64,000 nt of DNA from assembly GCF_000715075.1 (NCBI RefSeq), contig NC_134080.1:36808758-36872757 (forward strand), written 5' to 3'. Of the stretch, positions 35,501 through 47,001 are shown in pieces; the stretch's first letter is position 1; every line of letters starts with the position of its first letter. The DNA is from Nicotiana tabacum (Eukaryota; Streptophyta; Magnoliopsida; Solanales; Solanaceae). The notes under the pieces were generated by a model. That model was not told where the DNA came from. It made no database searches and was given only the letters and a program-made list of their open reading frames with translations. Both the position numbers and the translations under genes were made by a program.

Positions 35501-35997
35501 TCGGGATGTGTCCTACATGGTTGGTGAGAAGGTTTTGTTGAAGGTTTCACCCATGAAGGGCGTTATGAGATTTGGGAAGAAGGGTAAATTGAGTCCTCGG
35601 TTCATTGGGACTTTTGAGGTGCTTCGGAAGATTGGGGAGGTGGATTATGAGCTTGCTCTGCTACCCAGCTTGTCAAGTGTGCATCCGGTATTTCATGTTT
35701 CTATGCTCCGAAAGTATATTGGGGACCTGTCTCATGTTTTGGATTTCAGCACAGTTCATTTAGATGATGATTTGACTTATGATGTGGAGCTAGTGGCTAT
35801 TTTGGAGGGTCAGGTACGGAAGTTGAGATCAAAGGATATAGCTTCAGTGAAAGTGCTGTGGAGAGGTCGGCCCGTAGAGGAGGCTAGCTGGGAGACCGAG
35901 CGGGAGATGTGGAGCAGATATTCTCACCTATTTGAGGCTTCAGGTATGTTTCTTGACTCGTTCGAGAACGAACGTTTGTTTAAAAGGGGGCGTATGT
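32541..35997 (+). pseudogene. Chromovirus A pol: protease, RT, RNase H, integrase, chromodomain-like tail
   Basis: Protease: VLFDPGSIYSYVSSYFA near 32590. RT core 33200-33660: [13 protein letters not shown], and FIND at 33595-33606 where FIDD is expected (GAT to AAT), so the catalytic Asp pair is broken. RNase [14 protein letters not shown], then [10 protein letters not shown] (34025-34260). Integrase: [12 protein letters not shown], then ISDRGTQFTSQF and HPQTDGQFERT (34750-35200). The C-terminal VLWRGRPVEEASWETE at about 35850-35900 is the chromodomain-type end. Premature stops occur at 32858, 32969, 33430, 33664, 34278 and elsewhere, with frameshifts near 33670 and 34800. The final stop TAA at 35995-35997 lies inside the LTR start. 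Confidence 0.9.
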
Positions 35998-38900
35998 AAC
36001 GACCCAGCCGGTCGTTTCATGAGTTACCGCCCCCCATTTCTACTTCTTATTGCCTTGTTTAGCTGTATTTTTTTGGTATCGGGTTAGTCGGTTCGAATCC
36101 GGAATGATTTTGGTAAGGTTTGAGACACTTAGTCTCTTTTGAGTAAGCTTAAGTTGGAAAAGTCAAACAGATGTTGACTTATGTGTTAAAGGGCTCGGAT
36201 GTGAATTCCGATAGTTCGGATAGCTTTGGGAGGTAATTTTGGACTTATGAGCTTGATCGGGATGTGTTTTGGAGGTCCGGAGTAGATTTAGGCTTGAATT
36301 AGCAAAATTTGAATTTTGGCATTTTCCGGTTGATAGGTGAGATTTTTATATAGGGGTCGGAATGGAAATCCAGGAGTTGAAGTAGGTTCGTTGTGTCATT
36401 TGGGATATGTGTACAAAATTTCAGGTCATTCGGACGTGGTTTGATAGACTTTTTGATCGAAAGCAAAATTTGAAAGATTTTGGAATTCTTAGGCTTGAAT
36501 CTGATGCAAATTTGGTGTTTTGATGTTATTTTAAGCGCTCCGAAGGTTGGAACAAGTTTGAATGATGTTATGGTATATTTTGGCATGTTTGGCTGAGGTC
36601 TCGGGGGCCTCGGGAGAGTTTCGGGTGGTTAAACAGACCATTTCAAGTTGTGAGAAATTGCAGAAATTTGCTGCTAAATGTTGCAGATTGTTGGCCTTTG
36701 CGTTCGTGAGTGGGCCCTGCATTCGCGAAGGGTTGAGATGTGAGGCTGGAGATTTGGCCTTCGCGTTCACGAGGGAGTTCCCTCATTCGCGAAGGGTTAG
36801 AGTCAGGAAGCATCGCGTTCGCGAGAGAGTAGACGCGTTCGCGATGGTTTGAGCTGCTGAGTCATCGCGTTCGTGAGGGGGTCGTCGCGTTCGCATAAGA
36901 GGGATTTTGGTCAACTTAAGTTTGTACTTCGTGAACGCGAGGCGTTGACTGCGTTCGCAAAAAAGGATTTGAATGCCTGGGCAGAATATTTAAAAGACTC
37001 ATTTTCGCGATTTTGAGTCTAAGTTCCTCCATTTTTGGGCAATTTTGAAGCTTTTTGAAGGGGATTGAAGAGGGAATCAAAAGGAAACACTTGGAGGTAA
37101 GATTTATGGATTTAATACTCAATCCTAATGTGTTTTCTACCTAATTAATCATGGAATTTAAGCCTAATATTAAAGAACTAGGGCTTGTAATTGGAGACCT
37201 AGAATTTGAGATTTGAGGGGTCGTTTGTGGTTGGATTTTGGTGCTTTTGATATGAATGAACTCAGGGAGTGATAAGGAGTCTATTGATGTAATTTTTATC
37301 GGAATCCAAGACGTGGGCTCAGGGGTCGGGTTTGGCCAATTTCGGGAATTATGTTGTAATTTGATTTCTTTTGAGTGAGCTTTGTTCCCTTAGCATATTT
37401 TGATGGTTTTGCGCTGATTTTGGTTAGATTTGGAACATCCGGAGGCCGATTCGAGAGGCAAAGGCATCGCAGGCTAGAGTTTGGACCGGATAGAGGTGAG
37501 TAATGATTGTAAATGTTGTCCTGAGGGTATGAAACCCCGGATTTCACATCATTGTACTATATTGAGGGGACACACACACTAGATGACGAGCGTGGGACCG
37601 TGCACCATTGGAGATTGTGACTTAGTCCATCCTGAATGACTGTTTTACTGCATATTTGATTGAAAACTGTTTGCTATCATCATGTTTTGGGCCGAATGCC
37701 ATATTTGGGCCTCGTGTCAACTGTTTTGAACCCTTAGGGGATTTTTACTGTTACTTCCTCACTGTTTTTATTTTTTATATATGTACTCAGTCATGCTATA
37801 TTCTACTTCTTTTATAACTCAACCATGTTTACTTTGTTTTAACACTTTAAATAATATTTGGGCTGAGTATCGTGTTTTACTGTGCCCGAGTGGCTTTTAG
37901 AGATTTCTGACTGAGTAAGGCCGAGGGCCTATGTTGTGAGGATTATTATGGGATTGTGTTGCACGCCGTAGTAGTTTTGTACTGATTATGATTATGAGGC
38001 CGAGGGCCTGAGTTGTACGCCACAAGGTGGCTTGATATGAGGCCGAGAGCCTATTGATTATGCCACGAGATGGCTTGATATTGCGTTTGGGCCGTAAGGG
38101 CCCCCTCCCGGAGTCTGTACACCCCCAGTGAGTGCGAGTACCCATTGTGATATGAGATATAGCCCGAGGGGCTGGTGTTGTTCCATGTTATTGCTCGAGG
38201 GATTGATTCTGTTGACATTGTGCCCAAGGGGCAGATTTTATGTGTTTATCTTTTCTAGCTACTTTTCATTTACTTGTTTAACTGTTAAAAAAGTATTTTA
38301 AAGAAGCTTATTCTGAACTAAGGTGTTTTTAGAACATTTTGAGGTCAGCTTTGAGTGGTTGATTTTTTCCAACTTCCATATCAATTATGGAGAGAGAGAG
38401 ATCGAAGGTCTTGTCGTGCGTCTTGGAGCGAATAATTGCTTAAAATAAAGGCCGTTAAGGTCACATTGACATAGAATAATACGGATTAGCTCGCCCAGTG
38501 AGAAAGGCCCTGACCCTCTATTAACCACTTTTCATTAAAAATGAAATAATCGAAAAAATGAAATCTCTTTATCCCAACGATGAATGGGATTTTACAAAAT
38601 TCATTCGAGAGAAATTCTTTTGTGGACGGCAAAAAGATCGGGAGTCTTCCTTGGAAGATCATAAGATTTCACTGTTTCATTGCCTTTTATTGGTTTTACA
38701 CTACTTCTTTATAGCATATTGTTGTGTTTTACGTGATTTCTTATCGCTCAATCTTCATTTATTTTTATTACTCACTGAGTTGGAGTACTCACTGCACCCT
38801 GTGTGCAGATTCAAGAGCTTCAGGCCCCATCAGTGATGGTTGATTGCTCAGCAGGCCATTCTGAGTCCACTAGGTAGCTGCTCGATGTTCGCAGCCCAGT

Positions 38901-39132
38901 GTTTCTCCCTTCTATTTTATTTCCCTTGTTCTAGTTATGTAATAGATTGTATAAACTCTTTCGTACTCTCAGACTATGTTAGATGCTTATGGCTGGTGAC
39001 ACCCCGATGTCGGGCTGTGTTTGGTTTTCCGCAGTTGATATATTACACTCTATTATGGGATTTATCATTATTAATGACTTAATTATGAATTATTATCTTA
39101 TAATTTAATTGGGGGTTTGTGTCGGTTGGCTT
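35995..39132 (+). repeat. Chromovirus A 3' LTR (3.1 kb, right end cut)
   Basis: It starts TGTAACGACCC right after a purine run (AAAAGGGGG). It contains a cluster of CGCGTTCGCGA-like short palindromes (36690-36965) and repeated GGCCGAGGGCC motifs (37915-38230). It ends ...GGTTGGCT without a CA terminus. Related LTRs end in GGTCGTGACA, so the last tens of bases are probably missing, cut by insertion or deletion at 39133. Confidence 0.8.
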
Positions 39133-41895
39133 TGTCACGACCTTGGTTCGCCCTCCGTGAACCATCGTGACGGCACCTAGTCTCTACGACTAGGTAAGCC
39201 TAATTTTGCGGAAGATAACCAAACTTGCGGAAGTAAAACAATTTAAAAACAGAATAAAGCAATAACAGTGTGTAAATGTGCCGCTCGGCATACACCATGT
39301 TTAACTTTCAATACCAAACATAAATCCAAGACCCGGAAACCCATGAATTACAAGCTAAGAAAGAAATACTACATAACTCTAACTCCGGAATTTCTAATAA
39401 AGTACAGAAAAGTACAGAAGGGCTAAATATTAAAGGAAGGAATAGAAAGGGACTCCTTGGTCTGCGGACACGGCAGATGTACCTCAGAGTCTCTACGCAG
39501 TCGCCTCCCTCAATGATAGTAGTCCTGATCAGCGGTACCTGGGTCTGCACATGAAAAAACATGCGCAGAAGAGGCATGAGTAAACCACAGCGGTACTCAG
39601 TAAGTGCCAAGCCTAACCTCGGTTGGGTAGTGACGAGGAAGGTCAGGGCCCTACTGAGATTAATAAAAATATAAAGTTTAACAGTATAGAATGGAACAGT
39701 ATAAATGAGTACAGCAGTAAAATACCACAGGGTGAACATAACAGCAACAACTATACAAAACCAGGTAAGCATGGAAAGGAAATACAACTCAGCACTAATA
39801 GTAACAATTGGGGATCTACCACGATACCGTCCTGTAGTCCCATCTTTACATATCCGAAGGATCTCCCGGGATACCGTCCCATAGTCCAACTCATAGTGCG
39901 CGGGGATCTACCGGAATCCCGTTCCGTAGTCCCAAATGTAAATACCCAGTACTGGGGGAATCTACCAGGAATCTAACCCGCAATCCCAAAGTAAATATAC
40001 AGGGGGATCTACTGGGAATCTAACCCGTAGTCCCAAAGTAAACAGACAAGGGAGGGGGGGAGCTACCGGAATCCCACATCCGTATCCCCAAAATAAATAC
40101 ACAGCAACAGCAGGAAGATATACAGAAATGGCAAGATTTCATATTAAGGCAACAAGTGATTCTAGACTAGCATGCTGCACAGAATCCAAATAAGGCAGGT
40201 TAAATCAAACAAAGAAAATTAAGCCACTTAGACATGCTTTCCTAAGCTAACAACAGGCTCAATAGTGCAAGAAATAGAAACAGGAAAAGAAACATACTAG
40301 TAATTACTTAAGAAAACCGAATTTCCAACAATTAGCACAAGTACGCACTCGTCACCTCACGTACAAGGCATATCAATTACCAAATATATCAATCCTAAGG
40401 GGAAGGTCCCCCACACAAGGTTAGGCAAGCCACTTACCTCGAACCGGCTCAAAATCAACTTGAAACCACACTTTTGCGATGAGTATCCGACTCCAAATGA
40501 CCCAAATCTATTCAATTCAATTGCATATTGTAAGTAACACTTCAAGTAACTGATTCTACAATTAAATTCTAAGCTAATAAACGAATAACATGTAAAATGA
40601 CCAAAACGACCCTCAGTCCAACGTCTCGCAATCGGGTGAAATTTATATTTTTAGAAACCTAGTACTCTCACGAGTCTATACATAATAAGAGAACTAAAAT
40701 CGGAGTCCAAATGACCCATCAAATCCTCAATCAAAGGTCTCTTAAACTCAAGCCCTAATTACCCCTTTTCCCCAAATTTCTCACCATTAATTAGGTCTTT
40801 AATCACATAAAAACGAGTTATGAAGTCAAGCACATTACCTCCAATTGATTTACCTTTTCTTTCCTCAAAATTTCCTCTCAAAAGCTCCAAACCCGGATGA
40901 AAATGGTGGAAGAAAAGCCAAATTTTGCAAAGACAACTATTTATATGTTCTGCCTAGTGATTTCCGCATTTTCGGCCCTGGGACCGCATCTGTGGTCCTG
41001 CTTCTATGGAAAAAATGTTGCATCTGCGACTTTCATTAAATGGCCAATTTTCCGCACCTGCGGTCTTCCACTCGCAGATGCGGTTCCGCTTCTGCGGAAG
41101 ATCCACTGCATCTGCGGAACCTACTAAACAAACCAAAATCCGCTTCTGCTGTCTCCTTAGCCACATCTGCAGTGCCGCATCTGCGGTCCCCAAGCCGCAA
41201 ATGCAAAAATACCAGAAGCAGCAATGCTACAACTGCTGCAACACTTTTTCAACCTTCCCGTCAACCATCTGAAATTATCCCGAGGCCCCCGGGATCTCAA
41301 CCAAAAGTGCCAACATCACCTAATACCTTATTCACACTTGTACCAATGCTTAAAACACCTAAAACAACATCGGAAACTCGAATAAATCAAGGATTTAAGC
41401 CTAAGAACTTCGATTTTTCTCCAAATACGCTTTCGATCAAAAACCTAACCAAAACACATCCGAATGACCTTAAATTTTGCACACACATCACAAATGACAT
41501 GACGGAACTACATAAACTTCTAGAATTCCATTCCGACCCTCAAATCAAAATTTCACTATCGAACCAGAAACATCAAAAATTCAAACTTCGGCATTTCAAG
41601 CCCAAATTAGCTACGGATCTCCAAAACACATTCTGATCACGCTCCTAACCCTGAAATTACCTAACGGAGCTAACAGAACCATCAGATTTCCATTTTTGAG
41701 GCCGTCTTCACACTGCTCCTACTACGATCAACTTTCTAACACTTAAGCTCTCATTTAGGGACTAAGTGTCCCAAAGCTCTCCAAAACTCACAACCGAACA
41801 TCCCGGCGAATCAAATTAGCAGAATTAAACTTGGGGAAAGCAGTTAATAGGGGATCAGTGCATTAATTCTTAAGACGACCGTTTGGTTCGTCACA
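39133..41895 (-). repeat. Chromovirus B 3' LTR (2763 bp)
   Basis: In plus orientation it runs from TGTCACGACC to GTTCGTCACA, and it matches 51923-54812 throughout. It carries tandem units of GGGATCTACCGGGAATC type at 39800-40080, fewer than the 5' LTR, and a cluster of CCGCATCTGCGG-like palindromes at 41050-41205. Confidence 0.9.
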
Positions 41896-42098
41896 TCCTC
41901 CTACACTTAAACATTCGTTCGTCCTCAAACCAGCATAGAGACATACCTGAGGTTTTGAAAAGATGAGGGTAACGACTGCGCATATCCTGATCGGTCTCCC
42001 AGGTAGCCTCCTCAACAGGCTGGCCCCGCCACTGAACCTTCACCGAAGCAATGTTCTTTGACCTCAGCTTTCTAATCTGCCTGTCCAATATTGCCACC
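41891..42098 (-). pseudogene. Chromovirus B pol, chromodomain-like C-terminus (detached piece)
   Basis: The reading is KVQWRGQPVEEATWETD to FKCRRM-stop. It is contiguous with the rest of pol at 47002 once the solo LTR and one CCACC copy are removed, as the uninterrupted copy in fragment C (55012) shows. The stop TGA at 41891-41893 overlaps the first bases of the LTR. Chromodomain-type ends are thought to steer integration to heterochromatin. Confidence 0.85.
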
Positions 42099-45000
42099 TA
42101 TCGCGCACCCTTTTTCTCGCGAAATCAGGTTTATGACACTTGGGAGGACAACCCATTCCCTTTTGGGAATTGGGTTTAAATTAAAGAGTCGCCACCTAAT
42201 GATTAAAGTGCATTAGGACACTAAGAAGAGTTTGATTTAGGAAAACCAGAGATTGGGTAAGGGCTTGCAATTATCCCGAAGGGAAGGTGTTAGGCACCCC
42301 TCAGGATCCACTAGTGTGGTTCCCGGCCATGCTACAATTGTGACTTTAAGAAACAAGTAGGCAAGTAGAAGTCTCAAATAAAGGGGGTTTTCTTCACATA
42401 ATAGTTGCAAATATATTAAAGTTTAAAGGAACAAAAAGAAGCTGAATTTTTTAGGAAAACAGTTCAAAAATTCTGAAAGTAATGAAAATAAACAAGTAAA
42501 GGGAGGGGGTCCTAGGTTTACAAATAATATGGATCACCCCCACACAACATCCAGAAATCACTCCTCAAAGAGGGGCTACATGAGATGTTATCGTGTGGTC
42601 ATCATATCCATATCTACCCTTTCCCACCCCGTTAAAGTATTAAAGCGTGGAATGGTTTCGTTACTTATTGCATGTTATTACCCGCCCCATTCTTATCAGT
42701 CCCGGAGCTACTTGGGACTACTAATCCTAAAAGGGGAAGGGGGTATGAGGTTTTGTAGTTTTAAAAGGACAAAATTCTATGGCGACAACCAAAACATGTA
42801 TAGCAAGTATTGGGAAAACACATAAACAGGTATGGCTCAAATAAACCTCCTCAAATCAAAGAAAGCATATAGTTTAGCATGTCTTACACGTACTGATTAG
42901 GGTCTGATTAAAACTTAAAAGGCTAAAGCAGGTTGATTTATCACATATTTTCAGATAAGAAGTCCGAATTAGACCTGCCCGCTGGTTGTAATTAACAAAA
43001 AGACTGGTGCAGTCATAACTTTTATCTTAAGGCTTGCCTAAGTGTTAGACGAAACCTATAGGCATGATATCTACTGGTTTCAGAAAAGATGAAGTGTACT
43101 GATTTTCGAAGAGGTCGTCAGTTATTCAGGGAAGACGAGTTTTGACAAAAGATTTTGCAGATGTTAGACAATGATATTGCCAATTTTAGACTTATAGGTG
43201 AACGAAAACGTTTCATACTAGGTTGATAATTCTTATAGGCATGCTTTCTAGGTGTTGTTGACTTTAAAAACATTGTTATTGACATGCAGAAATCCTATAG
43301 GCAAGTCATATATATGCAGTTAGTTATTTAACTCCTATAAACAGGTTTGCCTAATGACAGATGCACATGCAAATTGCAGGAAGTTCTATAGGCATATTAT
43401 CTATATGATATGCAGAATTTCAGAAATGACTTATGGGCTTGGTCTCTATATAATACAGAAGTACAGAAACCTATAGACATGGTCTCTATATAATGCAGAA
43501 GTGCAGAAACCTATAGACATAGTATCTATATGAAATGCAGAAGTGCAGAAACCTATAGACATAGTATCTATATGAAATGCAGAAGTGTAGAAGTATAATA
43601 ATTCCCTATGAACATGATATCTATATGAAATGCAGAAGTGCATGATATCTACCCCTTTGCATGCATGATTCGCTCCCTTTTCACTAGCCATCCCCAATAG
43701 TTATTACAAGTTATTATAGCCCGAAATGAAATAAGAAAAGCAAAATTTAAAAGTACAACCAAGGGGAGCCTAATTCACACTCCATGTCTGAAATATGAGA
43801 TGAACCAACTCTAAAGATCATGGTCCAAAGCCTTTCTCTCATCTTTGGATGTGTCAGAGTTCCCTAAGAGCCTCATATGGACTCCGAGCAGTGCTCACAC
43901 CTAAATATTACTAGATTAAGAACATAGTGCAGTGTGGAAGGGCCAGCCCTCAGGTTTCCAAGTTCAAAGGGAACTTAAGGTCCCAAGGCAAGGCTCACAA
44001 GAGGGGGGGAAAACCTAGAAGCTAGGACAGAGTGCAAGTGCAGAAGTGAAATTCTGAAAGGGGAAAGGGGGGAAAAGGGAACAACTTAAAAATCAGTGCA
44101 TATAGGGGTATATAGGAGTAGGGAATTTGCAAGAACACAAGAGAAGCAGGCTAATGGGCATACTCAGTAATAGGATATGCTGGCACACCCTCCAGACTAT
44201 TAGAGGTTAGGACCTTACTGGTTCAGAACTCAAGTCATGGACAACAACTCATGTTGCCATGCCTTAAGTCCTCACTTACAAACACATAAGGGTAATGGGG
44301 TAGGGAGCAAAGATTCACAGTAGAAACATGCAGTAGAACATAGGCATATTAAGTTAAATATTGAACTCTACATAAGCAGTAAGGTAGCCATGGATATAAA
44401 AACTTTAAGTAAACACATTGGAGTGATGCTGAAACTAAAATTAGGACATACCAGTTTCAGAGAAAACAAACAAAGAGAAAGTAGTAGTCTTGTAAAGCGA
44501 AAGTGCAAACGAGCAATCAGAATGCTATGAGTTTAGAAGAGAATTATGAATTCTGAAGTGTAGAAGTATTGAATTGAAGGTGTCCTAAAGTGCAGAAGGG
44601 TCATGTCCTTTTATAGTGCAGAAATCGAGTAGAAATAGGTAAGAAATATTTTGGAAATCAATTACACAAGGTCTCCCTTTAATTAAGGAATTCTGATTTC
44701 AAACGGGCAAAATAATTAAGGAAAGGGGTCAATCAAACACTTTTCTAGAGCAGTACAAAAGGGGTAAATACATAGAGGTTTATTTAAGGACAAAGTCTTG
44801 ATAGTATACGGTTTGTGCAAATAAGGAAAGGAAATCAGTTAACAGCTAGTAAATCAGAAATTGAGGATTTCGTATGAATGAACCAGGTCAGAAAGATGGG
44901 AAGGATTTCGACTTAAGGAAAATCAGTACCAATCAATTAAACTTATTAAAAGGAATTCTGAGTCAATCACAAGTTGGAAAACCATTTTGAAGAAAGATTA

Positions 45001-46996
45001 CTCATATATAAAAGCACACAGACACGTTAAACATGAAGAAATTTGTCGTGTTATTCAATAGAAGAGTCTAGTGTAGGAAAATCAGAATTGTGTGCAAATA
45101 AAAGAAATTCACACTTAGTTCATAGACCCAGAAATAAGTCTGAAAGAGTCAAGGGTCCTCAAATAGAACCCTAGTTTGATCATATGGCCAAACTCGGAGA
45201 AAACCCCTAAATTCTAGGGTTTCCGACTCGAGTCAAATACAGAGATGAGGAGGCAACATGCTCAGAGATTTCTTTTCAGAATCTCATGAGAAGACAAGAA
45301 AATACAAATAACATTCAAAGTAGACAGAGTGTAGGAGCATAATGAGAGAATAGTCACGACAGTAAAAGAAACGTGTTTAAGAAAACCTTTTAGAAGGGAC
45401 CTAAACAGAGTTCAGTAAAAGAGAAAGCAATAACACTTAAGAACATAATAGGAGATATAGCAGAAGAAAGTACTTTTCAGAAGGAACTTAGCCAAGGTTT
45501 AGAAGAGAAAAGAGATGGTACAACACTTAAGAAAACCGTAGAAGAAACATGTTTAAAGAGGTCTTTTAAAAGAACTCAGACAAAGTTCAGTAGAAGGCAA
45601 ACAAAACTTAAGAACTCAGTAGGAAATACATACAGTAGAAGAACACAAAAATACCGGAAAAGCATAGCAAAAGATCATATAGGAAAACACAGCAAGATAA
45701 ACATGCGAGAATGGTACAAAACACAGTAGAAAAACAAAGCACAGAAGAACATGTATAGCATAAGAAAGCAGTAGAAGCACATGCGTGACAAATACACACA
45801 AATAAAGGAAAAGAAGAGTCGGAGAAACATTTTAAGCTTTTTCCGAAACCCTAAATCGGAAAGAAGTAATTTTTTTTGAAAGAAAAATTGGGGAAAACGT
45901 TTAAAAACTCAAGTAGAGAACAGATATAGAACAGATCTAAGAAAAAATCAGAGAAAACCTCGAATAGCTTAGGGTTTTAGAGGAACCCTAAAACGAGAAA
46001 GGCTTTGAAAAGGTTCGATCTGAGTCGGAGAGGTTAGAACTATGCTCAAAACATCATTATCCGCCGAAGCAAAATCGGCAAGGGCCATAGAACCTTGGAT
46101 CTGTAGATATGTGAACGGACACCTTCGAGGTTAGACCTAGGACCTTCGAATACCAAGTGTTTGAGAGTAGAGGAAGATGAGTTTAGGCTATCCATGGCTT
46201 GACAGGCTATGGATTCCGGTGAGCTTGAGGTAGAAGACAGTGAGAGAGGCTAGGGTTTCGAGAGAGTTTGAGAGGAGAGGGATTTCAAAGGTGGCTGATA
46301 GAAGAGAATAAGGGGATTAGGGTAGTCATTGGGGAATTAAAAAGGTAAGGAATGATCGTGGCCGTTGATCAAAATGATCAACGACCTGGGTTAAAGAGAG
46401 GGTCGGGCGGATCGGATAAGCGGGTTAGGGGTCAGGTTAAATTAAAATTGGGCTGGGTAATTTAGGATTTGAAATTGGGTTATTTGGGGGATCAATTTGG
46501 GCTATAATTGAAACAAAATGGGGCTATATTTTAAATAGCCAGTTTTTCCCTTTTTATTTTATAAAAAATAGTAACATGATTTCTGAAAATAAATTAAAGG
46601 TACTAAATTAATTAATAATATATAGATATTATATTAAAAAAGCTGGAACCAATTTTATAATTATACACACAATTAAATCTTAAAATAGGCTAAAATTGCA
46701 ATTAAATACAATTTAACTTTTAAAATACTAAATAAATTTACAAAAATGTGCAAAAAATTACTTTAGCTATATTTTGGTATAAATGTGAGAATAAAATAAG
46801 TTATTCACCAAAATGATGATTTTGGGAATAATTATTAGTTTTTATATTGCTAAAATAGGGCAATAAATCGATTTAAGAATCTTTTAAAATTAGGAAAAAT
46901 ATTGAAACGTTTGGATATACCTATATATGCATACATATGATATTTTAAAATTATTTTACATATATAAAATATACAGGAAAAAATTGGGTATCCAAT
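42099..46996 (-). mobile_element. Ogre solo LTR (4898 bp)
   Basis: It is the reverse complement of the Ogre LTR at 15238-19848, end to end: the minus strand starts ...GATACCCAATTTTT near 46990 and ends GGGTGCGCGATA at 42099. CCACC flanks both sides (42094-42098 and 46997-47001), and the flanks rejoin into a continuous integrase/chromodomain frame. It is therefore a genuine insertion reduced to one LTR by LTR-LTR recombination. The terminal bases are not the expected TG...CA, through mutation. Small frames within it (for example 45608-45801) mirror chance frames in the other LTR. Confidence 0.9.
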
Positions 46997-47001
46997 CCAC
47001 C

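Larger units (their letters stand above)
31465..39132 (+). mobile_element. Chromovirus A (Ty3/gypsy, Tekay/Del-like), 5'-truncated
   Basis: It starts abruptly within gag and runs through zinc knuckle, protease, RT, RNase H, integrase, a chromodomain-like tail and most of a 3' LTR. The 5' LTR, primer-binding site and gag start are missing. The 3' LTR stops at 39132 where chromovirus B begins. Numerous stops plus a mutated RT active site show it is old and dead. Confidence 0.88.

Noticed and set aside
36562..36852. 96-codon frame in the chromovirus A LTR
   Set aside because: It is created by the CG-palindrome cluster; it has no similarity and is not kept in the related LTRs.
41040..41636. 198-codon frame present at the same place in both chromovirus B LTRs (also 53958-54554)
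   Set aside because: The conservation is explained by the two LTRs being copies of each other. The first third is palindrome-derived and no protein family is recognised. It is worth checking only if RNA evidence appears.
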